In this document: one piece after another, positions 7,803 to 14,785 of the stretch
How the letters are laid out: every line of letters starts with the position of its first letter
Numbering within the stretch: the first letter of the stretch is position 1
Source of the DNA: Nocardioides sp.
GTDB lineage: Bacteria > Actinomycetota > Actinomycetes > Propionibacteriales > Nocardioidaceae
DNA length: 34,831 nt
Direction: 5' to 3'
NCBI GenBank assembly: GCA_002729525.1
Contig: PBYI01000017.1
Coordinates: 68,415 to 103,245, forward strand
The notes under the pieces: generated by a model
Told to the model about the DNA's origin: nothing
Database searches by the model: none
What the model saw: only the letters and a program-made list of their open reading frames with translations
Made by a program: the position numbers and the translations under genes

Positions 7803-8186
7803 ATGCGGTTGGTGGAGCTGCCGGCGCGCTCGGCGGACCTCAGTGACGCGTGCGTCGTCCGCGTGTCCCACGTGCGGCTGGGCCTGACCCGCGCTCTGGA
7901 GCCGGGCGAGCTCGTCGTCGTCCGGGACCTCGAGGGGGCCCACCGCGTGGGCAGCGTCGACGACCTCGACTTCGAGCCGGAGGACACCGTCTACGTGCTC
8001 TCCCTGAGTGCGGAGATCGAGGTCGGAGCGGCTGTCCTCCTCGGTGCCTACGAGCGGCCCGACCTGCCCCGGCGCGCGGTCAGCCGCGACGAGGTCGAGC
8101 GGATGCTGCGGACCATCTCCGTACGTCGGGCCCGCGCCACCGCGCACGGCACAGCGCCGCTCAGCCTGCTCGGCGACTCCCGCTGA
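7803..8186 (+). CDS. Small protein of unknown function (127 aa)
   Basis: ATG 7803 follows the ribosome site AGAGGGGGG; the open frame extends upstream to 7737 but through the terminator hairpin, so the shorter start is chosen. Residues 1-95 look like a small beta barrel (FMRLVELPAR, ELVVVRDLEGAHRVGSVDD, DTVYVLSLSAEIEVGAAVLLG), followed by a helical segment RDEVERMLRTISVRRARA. It is soluble, without signal peptide. No family is recognised. It converges with the response-regulator gene with only 3 bp between the stop codons. Confidence 0.75.
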   Translation: MRLVELPARSADLSDACVVRVSHVRLGLTRALEPGELVVVRDLEGAHRVGSVDDLDFEPEDTVYVLSLSAEIEVGAAVLLGAYERPDLPRRAVSRDEVERMLRTISVRRARATAHGTAPLSLLGDSR

Positions 8187-8189
8187 CGG

Positions 8190-8906
8190 TCAGGAGTGGC
8201 GCGTCTCGCGCCCGGATCCCGCAGCAGCGGGGAGTCGGGTGGCGAGCACGGCGGCCTCGGTGCGGTTGTTGACCCCGAGACGGCTGAGCAGCCGCGACAC
8301 GTAGTTGCGGACCGTCTTCTCGGCGAGGAACAGCTCGCCGGCGATCTCGCGGTTCGTCATGCCCTGGCCGAGCAGCCGGAGCAGCTGCATCTCGGGCGGG
8401 CTGAGCTTCGGGATCGCGGAGCTGCCCCCGGCCGCCGACGACTCCGCCGCGGCGGGCACCGGCTGACCCGGCTGACGCAGCAGGTCGAAGACCTGCGGGG
8501 TGATCGCGGGGTCGAGGTGGCGCTCGCCGGAGGCGACCCGGCGCACGGCGTCGAGGAGCAGGGAGAGCCGCGTCGACTTGAGCACGTAGCCGTCGACGCC
8601 GGACTCCACCGCGGTGGCGACGGTCTCGCTGTCCTCGGAGGAGGTCAGCAGGAGCACCTGCACCCGAGGCCCGTCGACGCAGGCCTCGCGCACCCGCCGG
8701 CACACCTCGGTGCCGCTGCCGGTGGGCAGGCGGGCGTCGAGGACGGCCACGTCGGGACGCAGGTCGACGATCTCGTCGACGGCGAGGTCGGCGCGGGCCG
8801 TCTGGCCCACGACCTCGAGGTCGGGCTGGGTGTCGAAGAGGTCGGCGAGGCCCCTGCGGACGACCTCGTGATCGTCGAGCAGATAGACGCGGATCGGCCC
8901 GCCCAT
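8190..8906 (-). CDS. Orphan NarL/FixJ response regulator, DosR/DevR-like
   Basis: This 238-residue protein has a receiver domain (about 1-120) with D11/D12, phospho-acceptor D57 in VAVLDARLPTG, T88/S89 and K110, and a LuxR-type helix-turn-helix (about 165-225). The stretches LDDHEVVRRGLADL, FLAEKTVRNYVSRLLSRLG and RTEAAVLATRL closely follow the matching parts of mycobacterial DosR (DevR), the regulator of hypoxia and dormancy genes, as I remember it. The start ATG 8906 has the site CAGGGGA in front. No kinase is adjacent; DosR partners (DosS/DosT) are GAF-containing HisKA_3 kinases and none is in this window. Several DosR-box-like sequences lie elsewhere in the window. DosR-likeness is by eye and should be read as a close-family call, not proven orthology. 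Confidence 0.93.
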   Translation of the reverse strand: MGGPIRVYLLDDHEVVRRGLADLFDTQPDLEVVGQTARADLAVDEIVDLRPDVAVLDARLPTGSGTEVCRRVREACVDGPRVQVLLLTSSEDSETVATAVESGVDGYVLKSTRLSLLLDAVRRVASGERHLDPAITPQVFDLLRQPGQPVPAAAESSAAGGSSAIPKLSPPEMQLLRLLGQGMTNREIAGELFLAEKTVRNYVSRLLSRLGVNNRTEAAVLATRLPAAAGSGRETRHS

Positions 8907-8996
8907 AGGTGTTCCCCTGTCACCGGAGGTGCGTCCCGATCCTACTCGCGACAGCGCGTCGCGCGTGCGAATGACCAGTTTCCGGCGGGGGAGCGC

Positions 8997-9030
8997 ATCG
9001 GGCCCGGCACCATGAGGTGCCGGGCCCGAT
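8997..9030 (-). terminator. Terminator hairpin after tRNA-His (15-bp perfect stem)
   Basis: ATCGGGCCCGGCACC and GGTGCCGGGCCCGAT pair perfectly around a 4-nt loop, 5 bp beyond the CCA end of tRNA-His on the reverse strand. No T tract follows. It lies in the leader of the response-regulator gene and probably ends orn-tRNA-His transcription. Confidence 0.8.
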
Positions 9031-9035
9031 GACCA

Positions 9036-9111
9036 TGGGGTGAGCGACGGGGCTTGAACCCGCGACCCTCGCGACCACAACGCGATGCTCTACCAGCTGA
9101 GCTACGCCCAC
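9036..9111 (-). tRNA. tRNA-His (GTG), CCA encoded
   Basis: On the reverse strand the acceptor arm GTGGGCG pairs with CGCTCAC, the D arm is GCTCAGCTGGTAGAGC, the anticodon loop TTGTGGT gives GTG (His) and the T arm is GCGGG-TTCAAGC-CCCGT. The discriminator is C followed by genomic CCA. A G precedes position 1 and could supply the G(-1) needed for histidyl identity. It lies 49 bp downstream of orn, a linkage also known in mycobacteria. Confidence 0.97.
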
Positions 9112-9121
9112 CATGTCGGCG

Positions 9122-9138
9122 GCGGAGCCGTGCTCCGC
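9122..9138 (-). terminator. Short hairpin between orn and tRNA-His
   Basis: GCGGAGC-CGT-GCTCCGC is a perfect 7-bp stem with a 3-nt loop between the orn stop (9161) and the tRNA 5' end (9111). It may attenuate read-through or mark a processing site releasing the tRNA. Confidence 0.4.
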
Positions 9139-9160
9139 GCCGTCGGACAGTGTAGAGGGA

Positions 9161-9805
9161 TCAGCCCTCAGCGCCCGAATCGGCCGCCTTCTCACGGCCG
9201 AGCCCGGTGATCGCCCCGCCGTGGCGGTGCGCGGCCTGGCTGGCGGTCTCGGTGTCGGGGCCCGGCTGGGGCACGAACACGGTCTCGCGGTAGTAGCGCA
9301 GCTCCTCGATGCTCTCCTGGATGTCGGCCAGCGCGCGGTGGTTGCCGCGCTTGGTCGGCGCGGCGAAGTAGGCCCGCGGGTACCACCGGTGCGCGAGCTC
9401 CTTGATCGAGGAGACGTCGACGATCCGGTAGTGCAGGAACGCGTCGAGCGCCGGCATGTCGCGAGCCAGGAACGCCCGGTCGGTCGAGACGGTGTTGCCG
9501 GCCAGCGGGGGCCGGCTGTCCTTCGGGCAGTGCTCGTGGATGTAGGCGAGCACCTGCTGCTCCGCCTCGGCGAGGGTGACGCCGCCCTCGAGCTCCTCGA
9601 GCAGTCCGGACGACTCGTGCATCGAGCGCACGAAGTCGATCATCTGGTCGAGCGCCTCGGCCGGCGGGCGGACGATGATGTCGACACCCTCCCCGAGCAC
9701 GTTGAGCTCGGAGTCGGTGACCAGAGCGGCCACCTCGATGAGCGCGTCGGCGCCCAGGTCGAGGCCGGTCATCTCGCAGTCGATCCACACCAGACGTTGA
9801 TTCAC
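9161..9805 (-). CDS. orn: Oligoribonuclease (3'-5' exoribonuclease for short oligonucleotides)
   Basis: This 214-residue DEDDh exonuclease starts at GTG 9805, giving the family N-terminus [16 protein letters not shown]. Catalytic residues are visible: D9 and E11 (IDCEMTG), D109 ([11 protein letters not shown]), H156 and D161 ([19 protein letters not shown]). The enzyme degrades 2-5-nt RNA, including pGpG from cyclic di-GMP breakdown, in the cytoplasm. The length is about 30 residues above E. coli Orn because of a C-terminal tail after the ELRYYR helix, as is usual in actinobacteria. TAGGGT 7 nt before the start indicates a leaderless mRNA; an in-frame GTG at 9814 lies inside the promoter. It is divergent from the MauE-like gene and followed by tRNA-His. 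Confidence 0.96.
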   Translation of the reverse strand: MNQRLVWIDCEMTGLDLGADALIEVAALVTDSELNVLGEGVDIIVRPPAEALDQMIDFVRSMHESSGLLEELEGGVTLAEAEQQVLAYIHEHCPKDSRPPLAGNTVSTDRAFLARDMPALDAFLHYRIVDVSSIKELAHRWYPRAYFAAPTKRGNHRALADIQESIEELRYYRETVFVPQPGPDTETASQAAHRHGGAITGLGREKAADSGAEG

Positions 9806-9812
9806 GCAGGTC

Positions 9813-9818
9813 ACCCTA
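9813..9818 (-). promoter_or_regulatory. -10 element TAGGGT of the orn leaderless promoter
   Basis: On the reverse strand TAGGGT is followed by 7 nt and GTG 9805. This spacing decides the start choice for orn. Confidence 0.5.
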
Positions 9819-9873
9819 CGCAGGGCGCCCGTGCGCCGTCCCACCACGCGTCCGCTGCCCCCGCCCGGACGGA

Positions 9874-9879
9874 TAGGCT
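9874..9879 (+). promoter_or_regulatory. -10 element TAGGCT of the MauE-DsbA-Add operon
   Basis: TAGGCT is followed by 8 nt and GTG 9888. With the orn element it forms a compact divergent promoter region of about 80 bp. Confidence 0.5.
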
Positions 9880-9887
9880 CGGACGCC

Positions 9888-10601
9888 GTGAAGCACCGCA
9901 CCGGCGTCGCGCTCGCCCTGCTGCTGGTGGTCCTCGCGCTGGCGGCCCTCGCGGTCACCGCGCCCGACGTCGCCCACGGCAACGTCCTCGACTACGTGCT
10001 CCCGGCCGGCACCGTCGTGCTGCTGCTCGTGCTGGCACGGTCCGGTCCGGGCTCCGCCGCGGCGGGATGGGGTCAGCTGCTGGCCCGGCTCGCGGTCGGC
10101 GGGGTGTGGGTGTACGCCGGCCTGCTCAAGCTCCCGGACCCGGTGGCCAGCATCGAGTCGGTGCGGGCCTACGAGCTGTTGCCGGCCTCGTTCGTCGAGC
10201 CGGTCGGCTACCTGCTGCCTCCGTTGGAGGTCGTGCTCGGCGTGGCGCTGGTGCTCGGCGTGATGACGCGGGGCGCAGCCGTGCTGTCGGCCGTCGTCCT
10301 GCTGGCGTTCACGATCGGCATCGCCAGCGCCTGGGCGCGCGGCCTGGAGATCGACTGCGGCTGCTTCGGCGACGGCGGCGCCAACCCCGACGCGACCCTC
10401 CAGTACCCGTGGGAGCTCCTCCGCGACGTCACCCTGGGGGTGCTGTCGGCCTGGCTGGTGGTCGCCCGCGAGCGGCGCTGGGCGCTGGACTCGCTGCTGT
10501 TCCGTTCCTCCTCACCTGTCACGATGGACGGCGACCAGCACGACCTGGACGACCACGCCGACGGCCCGCCGGTCGGCGACCGCACCGGAGGACCCGCATG
10601 A
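9888..10601 (+). CDS. MauE/DoxX-family redox-associated membrane protein
   Basis: This 237-residue protein has an N-terminal membrane segment ([19 protein letters not shown]), a second ([14 protein letters not shown]) and then a four-helix DoxX/MauE core (about 70-200) containing [16 protein letters not shown] and the conserved [10 protein letters not shown] cysteine motif. MauE-type proteins are thought to support disulfide exchange for exported thioredoxin-like partners. That fits the next gene, which encodes a membrane-tethered DsbA-like protein and overlaps by 4 bp (ATGA). The C-terminal 35 residues are acidic and His/Asp-rich and probably cytoplasmic. GTG 9888 is chosen for the leaderless spacing. 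The specific substrate is unknown. Confidence 0.88.
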   Translation: MKHRTGVALALLLVVLALAALAVTAPDVAHGNVLDYVLPAGTVVLLLVLARSGPGSAAAGWGQLLARLAVGGVWVYAGLLKLPDPVASIESVRAYELLPASFVEPVGYLLPPLEVVLGVALVLGVMTRGAAVLSAVVLLAFTIGIASAWARGLEIDCGCFGDGGANPDATLQYPWELLRDVTLGVLSAWLVVARERRWALDSLLFRSSSPVTMDGDQHDLDDHADGPPVGDRTGGPA

Positions 10602-11353
10602 GCACGAGCAAGACCAAGGCGCAGGAGCGCGCCGACCGCGCCGCGAAGGCACTGGCGGAGGCGCGGCGCAAGGAGCGTCGTCGCAACCTGCTGACCGGCG
10701 TCGGGGTTGGGCTGGTCATCGTGCTCATCGTCGTGGCGGGCTTCGTGCTGAACATGGTCGGCGACGACTCCGACCAGGTGGCCGAGCAGGCCGCCGAGGC
10801 GGGTTCGACCGAGTTCGGCCTCACCATCGGCCCGGACGACGCGCCGCACACCGTCGTGATCTACGAGGACTTCCTCTGCCCGATCTGCGGCGAGCTCGAG
10901 GCGGCGGCGTCCGACGGTCTGACCGCGGCCGCGGCCGCGGGCGCCGTCCAGGTCGACTACCGGCCGATCGTGATCCTCGACCGCTTCGGCCCGTACTCCG
11001 GCGACGCCGCCAACGCGTTCTTCGTGGTCCGCGACGAGGCCGGCGAGGAGGTCGCCAAGACCTTCCACGACCTGCTCTACGAGGACCAGCCCTCGGAGTC
11101 CGGCCCGTTCCCCGACACCGACTGGCTCGTCGAGAAGGCCGTCGAGGCCGGCGCCGACGAGGACGCCGTACGCCCCGGCATCGAGGCGGGCGATGCGGAG
11201 CAGACCTACCAGGACGCCACCGACGAGGCCGTCGCCGCCGGCGTCACCGGCACGCCGACCGTGCTGCTCGACGGCGAGGTGTTCCGCGAGGGCAGCAGCA
11301 TGGCCGACATGGGTCAGCGCCTCGTCGACGCCGTCTCCGACGACACCGAGTGA
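10598..11353 (+). CDS. Membrane-anchored DsbA-like thioredoxin-fold oxidoreductase
   Basis: This 251-residue protein has a charged cytoplasmic N-terminus (about 1-30, Lys/Arg/Ala-rich), one membrane anchor (LLTGVGVGLVIVLIVVAGFV, about 31-50) and an extracellular thioredoxin fold with active site FLCPICGE (C94, C97) and the cis-proline loop TGTPTVLLDG. It belongs to the DsbA/'Thioredoxin_4' group that makes or reshuffles disulfides in exported proteins. Its ATG overlaps the stop of the MauE-like gene, and its stop overlaps the adenosine deaminase start, so the three are translationally coupled. Likely clients are secreted proteins with cysteines such as those in this window, but that is inference. 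Confidence 0.93.
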   Translation: MSTSKTKAQERADRAAKALAEARRKERRRNLLTGVGVGLVIVLIVVAGFVLNMVGDDSDQVAEQAAEAGSTEFGLTIGPDDAPHTVVIYEDFLCPICGELEAAASDGLTAAAAAGAVQVDYRPIVILDRFGPYSGDAANAFFVVRDEAGEEVAKTFHDLLYEDQPSESGPFPDTDWLVEKAVEAGADEDAVRPGIEAGDAEQTYQDATDEAVAAGVTGTPTVLLDGEVFREGSSMADMGQRLVDAVSDDTE

Positions 11354-12390
11354 CCCTCCGCGACTTCGTCGCCGGCCTCCCCAAGGCCGAGCTGCACGTC
11401 CACCACGTGGGCTCCGCCTCCCCGGAGATCGTGGCCGACCTCGCCGCGCGCCACCCCGGCAGCGTGCCGAGCGACCCCGCAGCGCTGCGGGACTTCTACA
11501 CGTTCCGCGACTTCGCGCACTTCATCGAGGTCTACCTCGCCGTCGTCGACCTGGTCCGCACCCCCGAGGACGTCCGCGACCTCACCTACGGGGTCGCCCG
11601 CGGCCTCGCCGAGGATCAGGGCGTGCGGTACGCCGAGCTCACCTGCACGCCGTGGACGACGGTCGCCGTCGGCGTCCCGGTCGAGGCGTACGTCGAGGCC
11701 GTCGAGGACGCGCGCACGGCCGCGGAGCGCGACCTCGGGCTGGTGCTCCGCTGGATCTGGGACGTGCCCGGAGAGTCGGGTGTGCCCGCCGCCGACGACA
11801 CGCTGCGGTGGGCGCTCGAGCACGGCCCGTCGGCACTCGTGGGCTTCGGGCTGGGTGGACCCGAGCAGGGCGTGCCGCGCGGGTGGTTCGAGCCGCACTT
11901 CGCCCAGGCGCGGGCCGCCGGCCTGCGGTCGGTGCCGCACGCCGGCGAGACGACCGGGCCGCAGACCGTGTGGGACGCGCTGACGCTGCTCGGCGCGGAG
12001 CGAATCGGGCACGGGACGTCCGCTGCGCAGGACCCCGCCCTGCTGGCCCACCTCGCCGAGACCGGCGTACCGCTCGAGGTCTGCCCGACCTCCAACCTCG
12101 CCACGGGTGCCGTCGCCTCGCTCGCCGAGCACCCGCTGCCGGCCTTCGTCGAGGCCGGCGTGAGGGTGACCGTCAACAGCGACGACCCGCCGATGTTCGG
12201 CACCTCGCTGGTCGAGGAGTACCTCGTCGCCGCCGACCTGCTCGGCCTCGACGACGACCCGGCCGGACGCAGCGGCCTGTGTGACCTGGCCCGCGCGTCG
12301 GTGACGGCCTCCTTCGCCCCCGACGACGTACGCCGCCGGCTGCTCGACGAGATCGACGCCTACGCGACCGTCACCGCAGCGCCCGACTGA
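11350..12390 (+). CDS. add: Adenosine deaminase family protein
   Basis: This 346-residue amidohydrolase has the metal-binding HxH motif PKAELHVHHVGSAS (H16, H18), HAGE (H197, E200), GHGTS (H221) and NSDDPPMFGT (D278), the zinc and catalytic residues of the adenosine/AMP deaminase family. The HVHHVGS variant replaces the usual HLHLDG and matches the actinobacterial branch annotated as adenosine deaminase. It would convert adenosine or deoxyadenosine to (deoxy)inosine in the cytoplasm; deamination of another adenine nucleoside cannot be excluded. The GTG start overlaps the DsbA-like stop (GTGA). The 3' end overlaps the convergent PIG-L gene by 31 bp. Confidence 0.92.
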   Translation: MTLRDFVAGLPKAELHVHHVGSASPEIVADLAARHPGSVPSDPAALRDFYTFRDFAHFIEVYLAVVDLVRTPEDVRDLTYGVARGLAEDQGVRYAELTCTPWTTVAVGVPVEAYVEAVEDARTAAERDLGLVLRWIWDVPGESGVPAADDTLRWALEHGPSALVGFGLGGPEQGVPRGWFEPHFAQARAAGLRSVPHAGETTGPQTVWDALTLLGAERIGHGTSAAQDPALLAHLAETGVPLEVCPTSNLATGAVASLAEHPLPAFVEAGVRVTVNSDDPPMFGTSLVEEYLVAADLLGLDDDPAGRSGLCDLARASVTASFAPDDVRRRLLDEIDAYATVTAAPD

Positions 12391-13169
12391 CCGGCGTCCT
12401 CGTCGAGGACCCGGGTGGGGGCCGCTGCGAGGCAGGCCTCCAGGTAGTGCTCGACCGGACCGGTGAAGTGCGCGAGCACCCGGCCCGGCAGCGGCGCCCC
12501 GGCGACGGCGCCCTCCGTGCCGCGCACCTGGCTGACGTGCGCGCGGATGGCCGCCTGCTTGCGTGCCGCGACGGCGTCGTCGAGGTCGAGCCGCCGCGCG
12601 CGGTCCCAGGCGAGCTCGTCGGGGGTGGTGAACCCCCAGCCCAGGAGCGGGAACTCCACCAGGCGGGCGCCCCCGGCCCGGGCGGCGGCCGCGGCGCAGC
12701 GACCGGCGGCCTCGTGGTCGGGGTGGCCGTCGTGCCGCCACGGGGCGGCGACCAGCGTGTGGCTGCCGTCGCCGACCAGCTCGACGAGGCTGCGGGTCAC
12801 GGCCTCCTCGCTGTCGGCGACCAGGCCGTCGGGGGCGCCGAGGAAGACCAGGGTGTTCTCGGGCGCGAGGTGCGTCAGGGCGCGCTCCATCTCGGCCAGT
12901 CGCATCGTCGCCAGCGTGTGTCGCGTCGAGTCGGGCTCGGCGTACCGCGACGCCTCACCGGCGGTGAGCAGGACGACGTACACGTCCAGGCCGGCGTCGG
13001 CAGCGGTCGCGATGAGGCCACCCGCCCCGAGGCTCTCGTCGTCGGGGTGCGCGGCCACCACCACCAGCCGGGTGCAGCGGACTCCCTCGTTGTCGAGGGT
13101 GAGCGCGGGAGCCGTGCCGAACCGGGGGTGCGACCGCCACTCGGCCGAGGTCGTGTGGCGTCCGGTCAT
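12360..13169 (-). CDS. PIG-L (LmbE-like) family deacetylase
   Basis: This 269-residue protein carries the zinc motif VVVAAHPDDESLGAGG (H41, D43, D44) and the second motif WRHDGHPDHEAAGRC, which define PIG-L N-acetylglucosaminyl deacetylases; the family also includes MshB and Mca. The substrate is likely an N-acetyl sugar conjugate, but no glycosyltransferase or mycothiol gene is adjacent. It has no signal peptide. ATG 13169 is supported by TATCAT exactly 7 nt upstream (leaderless type). The last 31 bp overlap the 3' end of the adenosine deaminase gene on the other strand. Confidence 0.9.
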   Translation of the reverse strand: MTGRHTTSAEWRSHPRFGTAPALTLDNEGVRCTRLVVVAAHPDDESLGAGGLIATAADAGLDVYVVLLTAGEASRYAEPDSTRHTLATMRLAEMERALTHLAPENTLVFLGAPDGLVADSEEAVTRSLVELVGDGSHTLVAAPWRHDGHPDHEAAGRCAAAAARAGGARLVEFPLLGWGFTTPDELAWDRARRLDLDDAVAARKQAAIRAHVSQVRGTEGAVAGAPLPGRVLAHFTGPVEHYLEACLAAAPTRVLDEDAGQSGAAVTVA

Positions 13170-13176
13170 GGCGCCG

Positions 13177-13182
13177 ATGATA
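13177..13182 (-). promoter_or_regulatory. -10 element TATCAT of a leaderless promoter
   Basis: On the reverse strand TATCAT is followed by 7 nt and ATG 13169 of the PIG-L gene. It is one of the best -10 matches in the window. Confidence 0.5.
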
Positions 13183-13248
13183 TGCGTCACACTCGGCGGG
13201 CGCTGGGTCCCCGCGGGTGAGGCGCGGCGCCCGCCGAGGTGACCTCGC

Positions 13249-14079
13249 TCAGCGCTCCCAGGTCGCGGTGAGCTCCTCGCCGGCGTCGGTGCGGTAGACC
13301 GCCCGTACGGTGTAGCTGCCGCCCGGCAGGCTCTTGGGGACGTCGAAGCAGACGTCGTAGCGGCGCGAGCCGCCACTGCGGACCTCGCTGTCACCGAGGA
13401 TGTGCCGTGGCTCGACCGCGCCGCACTCGTAGTCGAGGTACTCCGTGCCGTCGGACCCGATCACCGCGATCCGGACGTCACTGGTGATGTCGGCGCGGCC
13501 GTCGCCGTTCCACGTGGTCTTCCACTTGGTGATCATGTACTGCCCGATCGAGGGCGGGTCGTTGAACTGGTTGGCCCGCGCGATCTGCTTGTCGGCGTTG
13601 TCGACGACGCTGATCAGCGTCATGGAGAAGTCACCGACCTCCATGGTCTCGCCCTCGGCGACCTTGCCGCCCGCGTCGGCGGTCTCGGTGACCGTGACGG
13701 TCTCCGCCGGGGCCGCGGTGGCCTCGCCGGTCTCGGTGACCGTCTCGGTGACCGTCTCCGGGTCGGTGGTCCCGGCCGCGGTGTCGTCACCGCCGTTGCC
13801 GAGGGCCAGTCCGACCACGAGGCCACCCGCGGCCAACGCGATCGCGATGACGGCGAAGACGACCACGAGCACACCGCGCGACCCGCCTCCCGAGCCTCCC
13901 GAGCCGGGGCCGGCCTGGTCGGGGCCTCCGGAGTACGGCGGGTAGCCGCCGTACCCGCCCGGTGCGCTGGGGGTGCCGGGGGCACCGGGGTTGCCCGGCC
14001 AGCTAGGGCCGCCGGGCGCGCCGCCCTGGGGCGGGGGCGGGGGCTGCTGGGGGTACTGGCCGTAGTCGGAGCTGCTCAT
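13249..14079 (-). CDS. Membrane-anchored protein with DUF4352-like extracellular domain
   Basis: This 276-residue protein has a Pro/Gly/Tyr-rich cytoplasmic N-terminus (about 1-68), one membrane segment (VLVVVFAVIAIALAAGGLVV), a Thr/Glu repeat linker (TVTETVTETGEA then AETVTVTETAD) and a C-terminal beta-rich domain (about 145-276). That domain has KVAEGETMEVGDFSMTLISV, IGQYMITKWKTTWNGDGRAD and two cysteines in DYECGAV and YDVCFDV, consistent with the immunoglobulin-like DUF4352 family. Such proteins sit on the outer face of the membrane with no known enzymatic role. GAGGA precedes ATG 14079 at a long distance. Single-gene context. Confidence 0.8.
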   Translation of the reverse strand: MSSSDYGQYPQQPPPPPQGGAPGGPSWPGNPGAPGTPSAPGGYGGYPPYSGGPDQAGPGSGGSGGGSRGVLVVVFAVIAIALAAGGLVVGLALGNGGDDTAAGTTDPETVTETVTETGEATAAPAETVTVTETADAGGKVAEGETMEVGDFSMTLISVVDNADKQIARANQFNDPPSIGQYMITKWKTTWNGDGRADITSDVRIAVIGSDGTEYLDYECGAVEPRHILGDSEVRSGGSRRYDVCFDVPKSLPGGSYTVRAVYRTDAGEELTATWER

Positions 14080-14193
14080 CGGTGCAACCGGTCCTCGTCG
14101 TCTCGGGGGTCGTCGGCGTCATGGTCCCCACCGCGACCGGATCCATGCCTGTCCGTGCTGGCCCGTCCGCACGAGCTGGGAGGACGGTCCGCG

Positions 14194-14391
14194 TCAGGCG
14201 GTACGACGCACGTGGGGAGCCCAGACTGCCAGGAGCCCGGCGACCTCGTCGGCGTCGGTCTCGGGGCCGCAGAAGAAGCGACGCACCTCCGGGTGGACGT
14301 CGGGGCCCTCCATCACCGACGTGCCGCAGTACTCCAGCAGCAGCACCGCACGCGCGACCTCGTCCCGCGGGCCCTCGAAGACCAGGGTCAC
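14194..14391 (-). CDS. Small protein, possible paralog of the protein at 16773-17021
   Basis: The credible coding part begins at VTLVFEGPRDEVARAV and ends AVWAPHVRRTA (65 residues from GTG 14391). An upstream CTG at 14418 has a better ribosome site (GGAG 6 nt before), and longer frames reach 14601, but these run through a GC-rich hairpin and look non-coding. The predicted order is strand-helix-strand-helix. The C-terminal WAPHxRR and an internal RRxF align with the small protein at 16773-17021, so the two are probably related. No known family is recognised. Element A (14536-14563) lies upstream on this strand as well as upstream of the protease gene on the other. Confidence 0.5.
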   Translation of the reverse strand: MTLVFEGPRDEVARAVLLLEYCGTSVMEGPDVHPEVRRFFCGPETDADEVAGLLAVWAPHVRRTA

Positions 14392-14475
14392 GGTGTCGTG
14401 GGTCGGGTGGTCGCTCAGTGCGGACTCCGAGTGGTGGGGTGGGTGATGACGAGGAGGGCCGGGGAGGGCCTTCCG

Positions 14476-14513
14476 CGGGCCGGGGAGGACCCGGGACCAT
14501 CCTCCCCGGCCCG
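14476..14513. terminator. Strong GC hairpin in the intergenic region (14-bp stem, 10-nt loop)
   Basis: CGGGCCGGGGAGGA and TCCTCCCCGGCCCG pair perfectly. It is not directly downstream of a gene on either strand; on the - strand it would lie in the leader of the small gene at 14194-14391. It may be an attenuator or an insulator between divergent promoters. No T tract. Confidence 0.5.
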
Positions 14514-14535
14514 TGCGGGCGACGGGCGTGCACGA

Positions 14536-14563
14536 GGTCCCGACAACCAGGGACCAAAGTCCT
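14536..14563. promoter_or_regulatory. Composite DosR-box-like element A
   Basis: GGTCCC (14536) - 8 nt - GGGACC - AA - AGTCCT. The 14-mer GGGACCAAAGTCCT (14550-14563) is identical to the one in element B at 24015-24028. Its reverse complement AGGACTTTGGTCCC matches the DosR core GGGACTWWAGTCCC at 12 of 14 positions. The extra half-site 8 nt away is shared with elements B and C. It lies 222 bp before the MP1 start and about 145 bp before the small - strand gene. Confidence 0.55.
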
Positions 14564-14785
14564 CTCGACCTCCGCCGAGGTCCTGAACGTGACCCGCGCA
14601 ACCCTCCTGACGAGGCCGAATAGCCCCGCAGGTATGGGGGGTCGGGGATGCGACTGGGATGGTGGTCACCGGACGCACTCGGGTGCGTTCAGCCGACCAG
14701 ACACGGTGCGCAGGCAGGCCCCCGCCGCCCGCGTGCTGGGGTCCACGGCCCTCACCGCGGATTCGCTGCCCACGACCGCGCCGGA

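Larger units (their letters stand above)
14419..14785. other. Intergenic region between divergent small gene and protease MP1
   Basis: About 370 bp without a convincing gene. It holds a 14-bp perfect hairpin (14476-14513) and composite element A (14536-14563). Open frames here are GC-driven shadows. Confidence 0.6.

Noticed and set aside
1681..8906. Histidine kinase and DosR-like regulator as a cognate two-component pair
   Set aside because: They are 4.5 kb apart on opposite strands, and the kinase is a classical HisKA type whereas NarL-type regulators normally pair with HisKA_3 kinases. Only an indirect link through box-like sites is proposed.
12360..13169. PIG-L gene as mycothiol enzyme MshB
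   Set aside because: The zinc motif is shared by the whole superfamily; no other mycothiol gene is nearby and MshB-specific features were not recognised.
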